Assembly (NCBI GenBank): GCA_022760355.1 | Contig: JALEGB010000028.1 | Span: 1-64,000, forward strand | DNA: 64,000 bases | Reading direction: 5' to 3' | DNA from: Neomegalonema sp. | GTDB lineage: Bacteria; Pseudomonadota; Alphaproteobacteria; Rhodobacterales; Rhodobacteraceae | Part shown: positions 25,656 through 33,709 of the stretch, piece by piece | Numbering within the stretch: position 1 is the stretch's first letter | How the letters are laid out: the number at the start of each line of letters is the position of its first letter | Made by a program: the position numbers and the translations under genes | The notes under the pieces: model-generated | Databases searched by the model: none | Seen by the model: only the letters and a program-made list of their open reading frames with translations | Told to the model about the DNA's origin: nothing

Positions 25656-27044
25656 CTACTCCAGCGCGTCAATCGCCGCTTCGCCTAAGGCGACGGCGAT
25701 CAGCTTGCGCAATTTGTCCTGTTCGGAATGCCCGCCCGCAAACGCGGCTTCGGTTGACTTTCGCAGATCCGAGCCGATGGCCCGCGCACCTGAAGCGAGC
25801 AAACCACGCGCCGCGCGCCAGGTCTCATCACGGCGCCCGGGATAGGAATAGGCGTAGCGCAGGATCCAAAGCTCCAGCATCACAGAGCTCGATCGCTCTG
25901 ACGGGTCCATGCGCCAGGCCGCATCGAACGTTCGATCAAGCATTTGCGCACCGCGGCCTTCTCTGCCCTGTGCGAACAAGCCTCTTGTTTCCCGCAACAG
26001 GGTGCCGACGTCACGCTCAGCGCCATCACCCCCAGCGTTCGATCCGTCCGCGGCCGGGTCCGCGTCGTCCGCTAAAACCTCCTCGGCCTGCTTCATAAGG
26101 TCGCTCAACTCGAGCCATCCATCGTCGGCGTCCGGCAAAGGGTCGTCGCGATCCGACTCAAGGCGGCTTGCTGCGCGAACCAGCACTTCAGCCAAGCGCT
26201 CAATGTCGATGTCAGCATGATCTTGCGCGCCCTCCGCCACGGTTTCCGGCTGCGGCGCCGCTTCTGGCGCCTTGTCCGACGGTTCATCCTCCTCCCCCGT
26301 TTCAATCGCCCGAGAATAGGCGTGCAGGGAGCGCCGCAGGCGCTGGCGCCGGCCCTCCGCTGTTTCAACCCAGCGCGCAGGTTCAGGCTCCGACCTACGT
26401 ACAGCATCCCAATTGATCACCGGCGGCGCCTCTGGCGGCGGAGGCGGGGGCGGCGCCTCTTGGCGCCTCAGCGTCGCTAAGCGACTCTCGATCTCAAATT
26501 CCAACCCCGAATGGGCCGCCCCCCGCTGCACGACCTCTAGGAAGCGCTCGATCGTCGAGATGTCGGAACCGACGGCCAAGCTGCGCCAGGTGGCGCGGAG
26601 ATCTTCGTGAGCATGCAGCGCCGGCTGAGCGGGCGACAGTTCGCGACCCAGGCGGCCGCCGAGATCACGCAGCACGCGCCGCCAATTGGCGTGTGCGGCG
26701 TCGCCCGACCAATCAGTCAGATCATAGTAGTTGATATCGTTCAGATAAAAGGGCTGCGCGTCCGGGACGAACGCCTCCAACCGCACCGCGATCAAACGAC
26801 CGCGATCAACTGCAAAGCGGCATTCCTTCTTGCACCAATCGCTTTGAAAATACGCTGGCGACCAGCAACACAGCACCGCCGTCGACGCTTTCAGAGCGCG
26901 GTCCAAAATATCCGGAAACGGCTCCCGACTATCGATCTTCTCGATGTCGAAAAAAATATCGAGATCGAACTCCGCAAGCCGTGCAAGGATCGGCTCAACG
27001 CGGCTGCGCTCCGTCGTTCGATATGAAATGAACACGTCCACCAT
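25656..27044 (-). CDS. TIR-domain protein with disordered linker and helical C-terminus
   Basis: About 462 aa. Residues 1-130 form a TIR domain: MVDVFISYRTTERSRVEPIL, FFDIEKI, then 'SDWCKKECRFAV', whose Glu is at the position of the NADase catalytic Glu. The middle (about 190-330) is Pro/Glu/Ala-rich and probably disordered, including a run of prolines. The C-terminal part is helical and may be a repeat scaffold. Bacterial TIR proteins often hydrolyse NAD or signal in anti-phage defence, but no typical defence partner is adjacent. The start at 27044 has GGAGG five bases upstream. Confidence 0.87.
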   Translation of the reverse strand: MVDVFISYRTTERSRVEPILARLAEFDLDIFFDIEKIDSREPFPDILDRALKASTAVLCCWSPAYFQSDWCKKECRFAVDRGRLIAVRLEAFVPDAQPFYLNDINYYDLTDWSGDAAHANWRRVLRDLGGRLGRELSPAQPALHAHEDLRATWRSLAVGSDISTIERFLEVVQRGAAHSGLEFEIESRLATLRRQEAPPPPPPPEAPPVINWDAVRRSEPEPARWVETAEGRRQRLRRSLHAYSRAIETGEEDEPSDKAPEAAPQPETVAEGAQDHADIDIERLAEVLVRAASRLESDRDDPLPDADDGWLELSDLMKQAEEVLADDADPAADGSNAGGDGAERDVGTLLRETRGLFAQGREGRGAQMLDRTFDAAWRMDPSERSSSVMLELWILRYAYSYPGRRDETWRAARGLLASGARAIGSDLRKSTEAAFAGGHSEQDKLRKLIAVALGEAAIDALE

Positions 27045-27236
27045 CGCCGCCTCCGCGCTTCGCCCGCTGCAAGATATGGCTCCGCCCACGCACAGGCAAC
27101 GGCGCAGCGCCCGCGCGCGCTCGGCCGGGGGCAGCTGCTCGCGCCTTCAGATCGCGTCAGCCACGACGCCGACAGGCTTGGCGCCGCCGCGCCAAGCGCG
27201 TAGGGCAGGCATGTTGAATTTCTCGAGGGGTTCCAG

Positions 27237-28121
27237 ATGCCAATCGCCAAAACCGGCCTGACGACGGGCGACTTCGCGCCGCGTTTGCAGGACCTTCCCG
27301 CTTGTCTTGATATGTTCGAAAAGTTCGGCGTCGACAGCGTCGAGCTATCGATGGCGGCGTTCGATACGATTTGGAACGGTCGCGCCGCCCCGAACCGGGC
27401 CGCCGAACTCAAGCGGATCTGCGCGGACCGCCCCTTTGGCTTCACGGTGCATGGCCCCGTGACCTCGAGCTTCACCGATCGGCGCCATATCGACATTCAG
27501 AAGGACGTGTGTCGCGCCACTTTGGACGTCGCGGCCGAAATTGGCGCAACGGCGCAGGTTCATCATGGCGGCGCGGTTCCGGTGGATGACAAACTCGAAG
27601 CCGCCCGTCTGCGCGCTTATGAGACTGAAGCCTTCGCCGAAATGGCGCACCACGCCTCGGAACGGGGCGTGGTCCTATGCGTGGAGAATATTTTCGCGTT
27701 TGATCCCAAAATTGAGATGGCCGCCCCGCATGAGCTGGCGGAGCAGGTGAAGGCGGTGAACAGCCCATTCCTGCGCGCGACGATTGATTTCAGCCACGCC
27801 GCGATCAACGCCGGCAATCGCGGTTTTGACCTCATGACCTCGCTCGCGGCGCTCGCGCCGGTTGCTGGGCATCTCCACATCCATGACAGCTTCGGCAAGC
27901 CGAAGACGATCGAAACCTTCACCTATGGGGAGATGGTGAATTACGGCATGGGCGATCTGCATCTTCCGCCAGGCTGGGGCGCTCTTGATTGGAGCGCAAT
28001 TGCGGCCTTGCCGTACAGCGATGTAAACATTGTCGCCAATCTGGAACTCGGGAAGAGGTTTGAAGATCAAGTTCCGGCATCCATTGAACATGTGCGCAAC
28101 ATGATCGCAAAATCCGGATAG
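27237..28121 (+). CDS. Sugar phosphate isomerase/epimerase-like TIM barrel
   Basis: 294 aa of the xylose isomerase-like/AP endonuclease 2 superfamily. Metal-binding residues are visible along the barrel: HGPVTSS, HHGG, CVENIF (Glu), DFSHAA, HLHIHDSFG and the late Glu in 'ANLELGKRF'. The substrate cannot be assigned; relatives isomerise or epimerise ketoses or act on inositol derivatives. GAGGGG precedes the ATG. It is divergent from the TIR gene with 192 bases between them. Confidence 0.85.
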   Translation: MPIAKTGLTTGDFAPRLQDLPACLDMFEKFGVDSVELSMAAFDTIWNGRAAPNRAAELKRICADRPFGFTVHGPVTSSFTDRRHIDIQKDVCRATLDVAAEIGATAQVHHGGAVPVDDKLEAARLRAYETEAFAEMAHHASERGVVLCVENIFAFDPKIEMAAPHELAEQVKAVNSPFLRATIDFSHAAINAGNRGFDLMTSLAALAPVAGHLHIHDSFGKPKTIETFTYGEMVNYGMGDLHLPPGWGALDWSAIAALPYSDVNIVANLELGKRFEDQVPASIEHVRNMIAKSG

Positions 28122-28221
28122 ATACGGCGCGAGCTGCGCAGCGTGCTTCCATTACTATTCAAAATTTAGTTCAGGCGCGCCCAACTGCGCCTGAATGAGT
28201 CGCCGAGACAAGGCGATTCTA

Positions 28222-28626
28222 TTAAGCGAGGCTCGGCGCAGCGTTAAGTTTAGCATCCTCGCGAATGCGTTTGACGCCTCCGTCCGCTTCCGCTGCGCGC
28301 GCCGCCATAATCGCCTTCAGACGCGTAATCGCCGCAGTCCGATCGCGCCCAATCTGCGCCACGATCAAATCAAGCGCACGGCCGACAGTGCGGCAGTACC
28401 AAGCGCCGTCCGGCAGATCTGGCAGCTTTACGCCCAGCTCAGACGTGACGGTTGAGGGGAAGACCCAATGGAAGCTGAGATCATAATCGCCCGGCCGCGA
28501 CAGATCGAACCGACGCAAATCTAAGCCGTCTGATGCATGTTGGATTTCTTCGCCCACGCTTCTATTGAGCGTATCGCAAATGTACTCTCGCAACATCTCA
28601 CGCAATGCTTCTGATCTATTAAACAT
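28222..28626 (-). CDS. Hypothetical protein
   Basis: 134 aa without a motif I recognise. The N-terminal half is helical and acidic, with 'FNRSEALREMLREYICDTLN'; the middle has a short beta-rich stretch with Trp. No signal peptide is seen. The start at 28626 has AGGTG upstream; 28653 is also possible. It is convergent with the TIM-barrel gene and followed by no obvious partner. Codon pattern is plausible but less typical than the flanks. Confidence 0.55.
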   Translation of the reverse strand: MFNRSEALREMLREYICDTLNRSVGEEIQHASDGLDLRRFDLSRPGDYDLSFHWVFPSTVTSELGVKLPDLPDGAWYCRTVGRALDLIVAQIGRDRTAAITRLKAIMAARAAEADGGVKRIREDAKLNAAPSLA

Positions 28627-29123
28627 CGTCACCGCACCTTGTTGTCTCATCAAGATTTTACCAGAAGCCTATTAGGAAGCGATCAGAAAACTCTGCCCCC
28701 AAACGGGAATCTTTTCTGATCACACAGCTCCGAGACGCCTACAGGCAAGTGAGATACTATGCGTCAACCCACCGAAACACCAACCAGCCCGGCCTTGAAT
28801 AAATTCACAAACCGTTTTATTGAGTGATGACGTCACCGCGCTGAGCCTCCGAAGCGATGAATACTCTACTTTCCAGCAACGCTCAATGCGTGCAGCCGCC
28901 GAATTAGGTCCATTCACAAATTGAGTATTTCGGAAAGCCGGCGCCATCACGGGATACGTTCAGAGATGCGCATAGCGGCCGCACGTTCGGCCCAACGCCG
29001 CTTTGGGCGAGCTGCGTCCGCGCTATTCCCCGTTTTCGAGAGACTTGCCGTCTCGAACCGGCTTAACTGTGAACTGGCGTCAGTTTTGCGGAAGCCCGAA
29101 CAAACAATATGGAGGCGATGCGC
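28627..29123. other. Gene-poor AT-richer region with long inverted repeat
   Basis: No convincing gene. A 76-codon reading on the minus strand (28720-28950) has no recognisable family. The main structure is a perfect inverted repeat at 28681-28721, described separately. Base composition is lower in GC than either flank, which could reflect an old insertion or a relic. Confidence 0.5.
28681..28721. repeat. Perfect 10-bp inverted repeat, 21-base spacer
   Basis: GATCAGAAAA at 28681-28690 and TTTTCTGATC at 28712-28721. It lies about 55 bases upstream of the hypothetical gene that starts at 28626. It may be an operator, a stem-loop or a relic end of a mobile element; nothing else of an element is visible. 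Confidence 0.6.
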
Positions 29124-29804
29124 ATGGAAAGAGGGCTGATTAACGCCTACACGCCCATTGACGGAGTCGAGATCGGGTGCGGCGTACATGGACCAACAGA
29201 CGGCGCTCCGGTGCTGCTGGTTCAGGCGGCGATCGAACGGGCGCGGATCTGGCGCTGGGTGGCGCCAACACTGACGGCGGATCAATGCCGCGTTCACTGC
29301 TTTGAGACGCCGCTTTTCGGTGAGACCACGCCGCGCGACTTCGCCCGGCTCACCGAGCGATTGATGACTGCGCTCGGGCTTGAAAGCGCGCACCTGGTCG
29401 TGCGCAGCGGGCGCGTCGCCGCTCAACTTGGCCCACTGGCCGGCGAGCGGATCAAATCACTGACCCTCATCGAGACCGGCGCGCCGGCGCCGGAACTGCG
29501 GAACTGGGCGCTGGCGCCAGCGGCTGTCGGCGCGATTGCGGGGGATATTTTTGAACCGGCGCCGCCGCCAGAGACGCTCCGCGGCGAACGCCGCACCGAA
29601 GCGGCGGAACGGGCGGAGGAGCTTTCGGCTTTCTGGGCGACCCCGGCCCAGATTATCCGCAGCACCCGGCTCACCAGCCAATCCCATTGGGTGCGCGCCG
29701 CGTTGCCGGAAGCGCGCCTGCGCGCCCTTGAAGGGCGCGCGCTGGATGACCAGCCGGAGCGGGTAGCTGAGCTGACGGCGTCCTTCATCCGCAACCTGAA
29801 CTAG
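29124..29804 (+). CDS. Divergent alpha/beta-hydrolase-like protein
   Basis: 226 aa. Strand and helix order resemble alpha/beta hydrolases ('GAPVLLVQA', 'CFETPLFGETTPRD', 'HLVVRSGRVAAQLGPLAGER', 'KSLTLIETGAP'). The nucleophile elbow, normally GxSxG, reads VRSGR: the Ser is kept but both glycines are changed. No clear catalytic Asp or His follows. It may be inactive or have another role. ATG at 29124 is chosen because GGAGG lies about eight bases upstream; 29109 and 29118 are in-frame alternatives. It ends at a strong hairpin facing gloB. Confidence 0.6.
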   Translation: MERGLINAYTPIDGVEIGCGVHGPTDGAPVLLVQAAIERARIWRWVAPTLTADQCRVHCFETPLFGETTPRDFARLTERLMTALGLESAHLVVRSGRVAAQLGPLAGERIKSLTLIETGAPAPELRNWALAPAAVGAIAGDIFEPAPPPETLRGERRTEAAERAEELSAFWATPAQIIRSTRLTSQSHWVRAALPEARLRALEGRALDDQPERVAELTASFIRNLN

Positions 29805-29814
29805 GACCGCTCAA

Positions 29815-29843
29815 GTCGGAGCCCCCTGGCTGGGGGCTCCGAC
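29815..29843. terminator. Bidirectional hairpin between convergent genes
   Basis: Perfect 12-bp stem (29815-29826 with 29832-29843), five-base loop, followed by a second small hairpin GACGCC-TGA-GGCGTC at 29841-29855. It sits between the stops of the alpha/beta-hydrolase-like gene and gloB. No T-run, but stem strength is high. Confidence 0.65.
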
Positions 29844-29863
29844 GCCTGAGGCGTCAAACTTGG

Positions 29864-30643
29864 CTAAGCCGCATCCTTGCGGCGGCGGATCTCCGCAAAA
29901 ACCGCAGCGGCGTCCGCCTCGGCCATGCCCAGCGCGTGTTTCAAGGACGGCTCGCCAGCGCGGAGAAACGGGTTCGTCGCCAGCTCCTTGCCTATCGTCG
30001 TCGGGATCGTCGGCTTATCGTCGGCCCGCAGTTGCACAACTTCCTCCGCACGCTGGCGCAGCGCGGGGTTGTTTGGGTCGATGGTCAACGCGAAGGCCGC
30101 GAGATTTTGCGTATATTCATGTCCGCAATAAACGCGAGTTTCCGGCGGCAACTCAGCCAGTTTTGACAGCGAGTCCCACATTTGCGCCGCCGTACCCTCA
30201 AACAGCCGCCCGCACCCGAGTGAGAACAGCGTATCCCCCGCGAACAGCGCGCGCGCCCGCGGGAAATGATAGGCGATATGCCCGATAGTATGGCCTGGCG
30301 TCTCAATGACTTCGACGGTCTGGCCGCCAAAATCCCACCCGGTTTCCGCCGTCACCGCCGCGTCGAGCGGCGGCAGGCGTTTCGAGTCCGCCGCCGCTCC
30401 GGCGATTTTGGCGTTGTAGCCGCCCGCCAAGCGCTCGGCCCCAGCGATATGGTCGCCGTGATGATGCGTGAGGATAATCCACTCCGGCCGCCACCCGAGC
30501 TGCGTTAGCGCGGCCTCCACCGGCTCAGCTTCGCCAGGATCCACCACGCCAACCGTCTCCGTATCGGTGTCGCGCAGTATGTAAGCATAGTTATCAGTGA
30601 GAACCGGAACCAAATGAATTTCGAGTGCGTCGAGCGTCGACAT
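29864..30643 (-). CDS. gloB: Hydroxyacylglutathione hydrolase (glyoxalase II)
   Basis: 259 aa, the standard length. The metallo-beta-lactamase metal motif is THHHGDH, with TPGHTIGH, FAGDTLFSLGCGR and YCGHEYT further on, all diagnostic for GloB. It hydrolyses S-lactoylglutathione to lactate and glutathione in methylglyoxal detoxification. It is divergent from a methyltransferase gene (63 bases), a common alphaproteobacterial pairing. Confidence 0.96.
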   Translation of the reverse strand: MSTLDALEIHLVPVLTDNYAYILRDTDTETVGVVDPGEAEPVEAALTQLGWRPEWIILTHHHGDHIAGAERLAGGYNAKIAGAAADSKRLPPLDAAVTAETGWDFGGQTVEVIETPGHTIGHIAYHFPRARALFAGDTLFSLGCGRLFEGTAAQMWDSLSKLAELPPETRVYCGHEYTQNLAAFALTIDPNNPALRQRAEEVVQLRADDKPTIPTTIGKELATNPFLRAGEPSLKHALGMAEADAAAVFAEIRRRKDAA

Positions 30644-30706
30644 GGCGCGGGAAACCTCAGTGCATTACGTTTCTGATTCGCGAAGTTTACGCGGGACAGG
30701 CGATAG

Positions 30707-31441
30707 ATGCATCTCGACGCGACGCTATTACGCGATTTCTACTACGGCACGCCGCTGGGGAAACTGGCGCAGCAGCGCCTTCAAATTGCGCTTGGCGAGA
30801 TTTGGCCAAGCGTTGCGGGGCTCTCTGTATGCGGTTTTGGCTTCGCCGCGCCGCTCTTGCGCCCCTTACGGAGACAGGCCGCCCGCACCTTGGCGTTGAT
30901 GCCCGCCGGGCAAGGGGTGATCCAATGGCCACGCGAAGGCCCAAATGTCGCAGCGCTCTGCGAGGAGTATCTGTGGCCTTTGCGCACCGGCTTTCTGGAT
31001 CGGCTGGTGCTCGCCCATGGGCTGGAGGCGGCCGAACGGCCCGCGCGCCTGCTCGATGAATGCTGGCGGGTTCTGGCCCCAGAAGGGCGGCTGATTGTCA
31101 TCGTCCCCAACCGATCCGGCCTGTGGGCGCGGCGCGACGCCACCCCTTTTGGGTTCGGCCGCCCCTATTCGGTTGACCAGCTGCACAACCAACTGGAGGC
31201 CGGCGGCTTTGGCGTCGAACGCTCCGAAGGCGCATTGTTCTTCCCCCCCAGCAGCCGGCGCTATTGGCATCAAGCCGCAAATTTGGCCGAGCGTATCGGC
31301 AAAAGGCTGGACTTGCGCCGATTGGCGGGGGTTTTGTTGGTTGAAGCGATCAAACGTGTGCCGGCGCCGCCCTCCGGGCGTCCCGCCGTCGCAGCCCAAC
31401 CCGTTGGCGCGGGGGTTTGGCCCGTACCTGCGACGGCTTAG
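30707..31441 (+). CDS. Class I SAM-dependent methyltransferase-like protein
   Basis: 244 aa. A Rossmann-like start (VCGFGFAAPLL) and 'LDECWRVLAPEGRLIVIVPN' with RSG afterwards are typical of a small methyltransferase family found next to gloB. The glycine motif is only partly canonical, so activity is not certain. The substrate is unknown. The last 30 residues are Ala/Pro-rich. Confidence 0.8.
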   Translation: MHLDATLLRDFYYGTPLGKLAQQRLQIALGEIWPSVAGLSVCGFGFAAPLLRPLRRQAARTLALMPAGQGVIQWPREGPNVAALCEEYLWPLRTGFLDRLVLAHGLEAAERPARLLDECWRVLAPEGRLIVIVPNRSGLWARRDATPFGFGRPYSVDQLHNQLEAGGFGVERSEGALFFPPSSRRYWHQAANLAERIGKRLDLRRLAGVLLVEAIKRVPAPPSGRPAVAAQPVGAGVWPVPATA

Positions 31442-31492
31442 GCATAGAAATCAGCATCCGGCTCCACTAAGTCGGGCGCTGGTCAGCCGGGG

Positions 31493-31519
31493 TTGACGCG
31501 GGTCAGTCAGATCTATCAT
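31493..31519 (+). promoter_or_regulatory. Weak candidate promoter upstream of hisC
   Basis: TTGACG at 31493-31498 and TATCAT at 31514-31519 face hisC with a 15-base spacer, shorter than ideal. GGTCAG occurs on both sides of the first box. Reported as a possibility only. Confidence 0.3.
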
Positions 31520-31583
31520 TTCCGGCGCTGGCCGCAGATTGGGTAGAATGAGGCGAGTTCTGATGTCGAAAGGGCGAAAAGGC

Positions 31584-32726
31584 ATGAGCGCCAATGAGAT
31601 CGTCGGGACAGGTATAGCGCCGGAGCCAAATCCATGGCTCGCGCAAATCTCCCCTTATGTCGGCGGGGACGCAGGCGCGCCGGGCGCGCGCCGTATGATC
31701 AAGCTGTCCTCAAATGAAAACCCAATGGGGCCGTCGCCGCGGGCGATTGACGCGTTCCGCCGCGCCGCGGATCGGTTGGCCATATATCCGGATGGCGGCG
31801 CAACGCAGCTGCGCGGCGCAATTGGCGCGGCCTATGGGCTCGATCCAAACTGGATCACCTGCGGCGCAGGCTCGGACGAGCTGATTAGCCTCCTCTGCCT
31901 CGCCTACGCCGCGCCGGGGGATGAGACGATCCACGCCCAGCACGCATTCGCGATGTATCGGATCTCAACGCTGGCCGTCGGCGCGCGCCCCGTGATCGCG
32001 GAAGATGCGGGCCTGGGCGCCAACCCTGACGCAATCGCTGCGGCAGTCTCCGATAAAACTCGGATGATTTTCTTGGCCAATCCCAACAACCCAACTGGGA
32101 CGCTGCTGTCGGGCGACGCGTTGCGGCGAATGCTGGATGCGGTTCCTCTGAACGTCATGGTCGTTTTGGACGGCGCCTATGCTGAATATATGCGCGATCC
32201 GGATTATGAGCAGGGCTTCCGCCTGGTTGAAGAGCGGCCGAATGTCGTTGTGCTTCGCACTTTTTCGAAGATTTACGGCCTGGCGGCGCTCCGCCTGGGC
32301 TGGGCCTATGCGCGCCCGGACGTGATTGACGCGCTGAACCGTGTGCGCGGCCCGTTCAACGTATCCAACCCTGCGCTCGCCGCTGGCGAAGCGGCCATGG
32401 CGGATCAGGAGTATGTGGCCCATTGCGCGCTGCAAAATGAAGTGTGGCGCGACTGGCTTTGCAAACAGCTGGCCCGCGCGGGCGCGCCTTCGCCCGAGAC
32501 GCACTGCAATTTCGTGCTGCCTTATTTCGGCGAAGACGGCCCTCGCTCGGCCCCAGCGGCGGACGCGTTTTTGCGATCACGTGGACTGATCGCGCGCCGT
32601 CTCGAAAGCTACGGCATGCCAGGCCATCTCCGCATCACGGTTGGCTCGCCGGATGACGCATCCGCCGTCGCCGCCGCGGTCGCAGATTTCATGCGCGCCC
32701 CGTCGCCTGACGAGAACGGCGCGTGA
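31584..32726 (+). CDS. hisC: Histidinol-phosphate aminotransferase family protein
   Basis: 380 aa, fold-I PLP aminotransferase. KLSSNENPMGPSP, then 'NPNNPTGT', 'YAEYM' and the PLP lysine in 'TFSKIYGLAALRLGW' match HisC. With the adjacent arogenate/prephenate dehydrogenase gene it may also act on aromatic amino-acid precursors (HisC enzymes can transaminate prephenate or phenylpyruvate). ATG at 31584 was chosen for N-terminus length; 31563 is an in-frame alternative. The next gene starts at a GTG overlapping the stop (GTGA). Confidence 0.92.
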   Translation: MSANEIVGTGIAPEPNPWLAQISPYVGGDAGAPGARRMIKLSSNENPMGPSPRAIDAFRRAADRLAIYPDGGATQLRGAIGAAYGLDPNWITCGAGSDELISLLCLAYAAPGDETIHAQHAFAMYRISTLAVGARPVIAEDAGLGANPDAIAAAVSDKTRMIFLANPNNPTGTLLSGDALRRMLDAVPLNVMVVLDGAYAEYMRDPDYEQGFRLVEERPNVVVLRTFSKIYGLAALRLGWAYARPDVIDALNRVRGPFNVSNPALAAGEAAMADQEYVAHCALQNEVWRDWLCKQLARAGAPSPETHCNFVLPYFGEDGPRSAPAADAFLRSRGLIARRLESYGMPGHLRITVGSPDDASAVAAAVADFMRAPSPDENGA

Positions 32727-33709
32727 CCGACGCCGCGCCGGCCCCGCGCTGGCGACGGCTCGACAAGCCGCTGTTCGAGAAAGCCGCCCTGATCGGGCTC
32801 GGCTTGCTGGGCTCGTCCGTCGCCCGCGCGATCCGGCGCAGCGGAGCAGCCGCAACAATCGTGGGCGCGGAGCCGAACGACGCCCACCGCGCCGACGCCG
32901 AAAAGCTCGGTTTTTGCGACGCGGTTGTCGCAAGCGGCGCCGAAGCCGTTATCGATGCGGATTTTGTCTGCATCTGCGCGCCTGTGGGCGCCGCCGCCGC
33001 AATTGGCGCGGAGATCGGCCCGGCGTTGGCTCCAGGTGCCATCCTATCCGACGTCGGCTCGGTGAAAGGCGCAGTGATCAAAGCGCTGGCGCCACATGTG
33101 CGCGAGGATATTTGTTTCGTGCCGGCGCACCCGATCGCGGGCACCGAACGGTCCGGCCCGGACGCCGGCTTCGCGGAGCTGTTTGAAAATCGTTGGTGCA
33201 TCATCACCCCGACCGAAGGCTCGCCGCCAGAGGCGGTTGCGAAGGTGGCGGCGCTCTGGCGCGCGTTCGGCTCGGACGTCGATGAAATGACCCCGTCCCA
33301 CCATGATCGCGTCGTCGCGGTGGTGTCGCATCTGCCGCACCTGATCGCCTATACGATCGTCGGCACGGCCAGCGACCTGGAAGAAGTCACTCAGTCTGAG
33401 GTAATCAAATTTTCCGCCGCAGGTTTTCGGGACTTCACCCGAATAGCGGCGTCCGATCCGGTGATGTGGCGCGACATATTCCTGACGAATAAAGAAGCGG
33501 TGCTTGAGCTTCTGGGCCGTTTCACCGAAGATTTGGTGCGTCTGCAGCGCGCGATCCGCTGGGGGGAGGGCGACACTTTGCACGAGCATTTCACACATAC
33601 GCGGGCGATCCGCCGCGGCATTATTGAGCAAGGTCAGGACACGGCGGCCCCAGACTTCGGCCGCCGCGCCAGCCCTGATCCCGCAATCAAAGCCGAGCCG
33701 GACGAATGA
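32723..33709 (+). CDS. tyrC: Prephenate/arogenate dehydrogenase family protein
   Basis: 328 aa. The NAD-binding motif is GLGLLGSS; 'SDVGSVKGAVI' and 'PAHPIAGTERSGP' are family signatures. It oxidatively decarboxylates prephenate or arogenate in tyrosine synthesis. Starts at GTG 32723, overlapping hisC by four bases, and overlaps the extensin-like gene by ATGA at its end. The three genes are translationally coupled. Confidence 0.93.
   Translation: MTDAAPAPRWRRLDKPLFEKAALIGLGLLGSSVARAIRRSGAAATIVGAEPNDAHRADAEKLGFCDAVVASGAEAVIDADFVCICAPVGAAAAIGAEIGPALAPGAILSDVGSVKGAVIKALAPHVREDICFVPAHPIAGTERSGPDAGFAELFENRWCIITPTEGSPPEAVAKVAALWRAFGSDVDEMTPSHHDRVVAVVSHLPHLIAYTIVGTASDLEEVTQSEVIKFSAAGFRDFTRIAASDPVMWRDIFLTNKEAVLELLGRFTEDLVRLQRAIRWGEGDTLHEHFTHTRAIRRGIIEQGQDTAAPDFGRRASPDPAIKAEPDE

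Noticed and set aside
25656-28121. Anti-phage defence island around the TIR gene
   Set aside because: No nuclease, cyclase, Sir2, Thoeris-type or integrase partner is seen; neighbours are metabolic.
28720-28950. 76-codon minus-strand frame in the gene-poor patch
   Set aside because: No family resemblance, no ribosome site noted; considered as a transposase relic but no transposase motif is visible.
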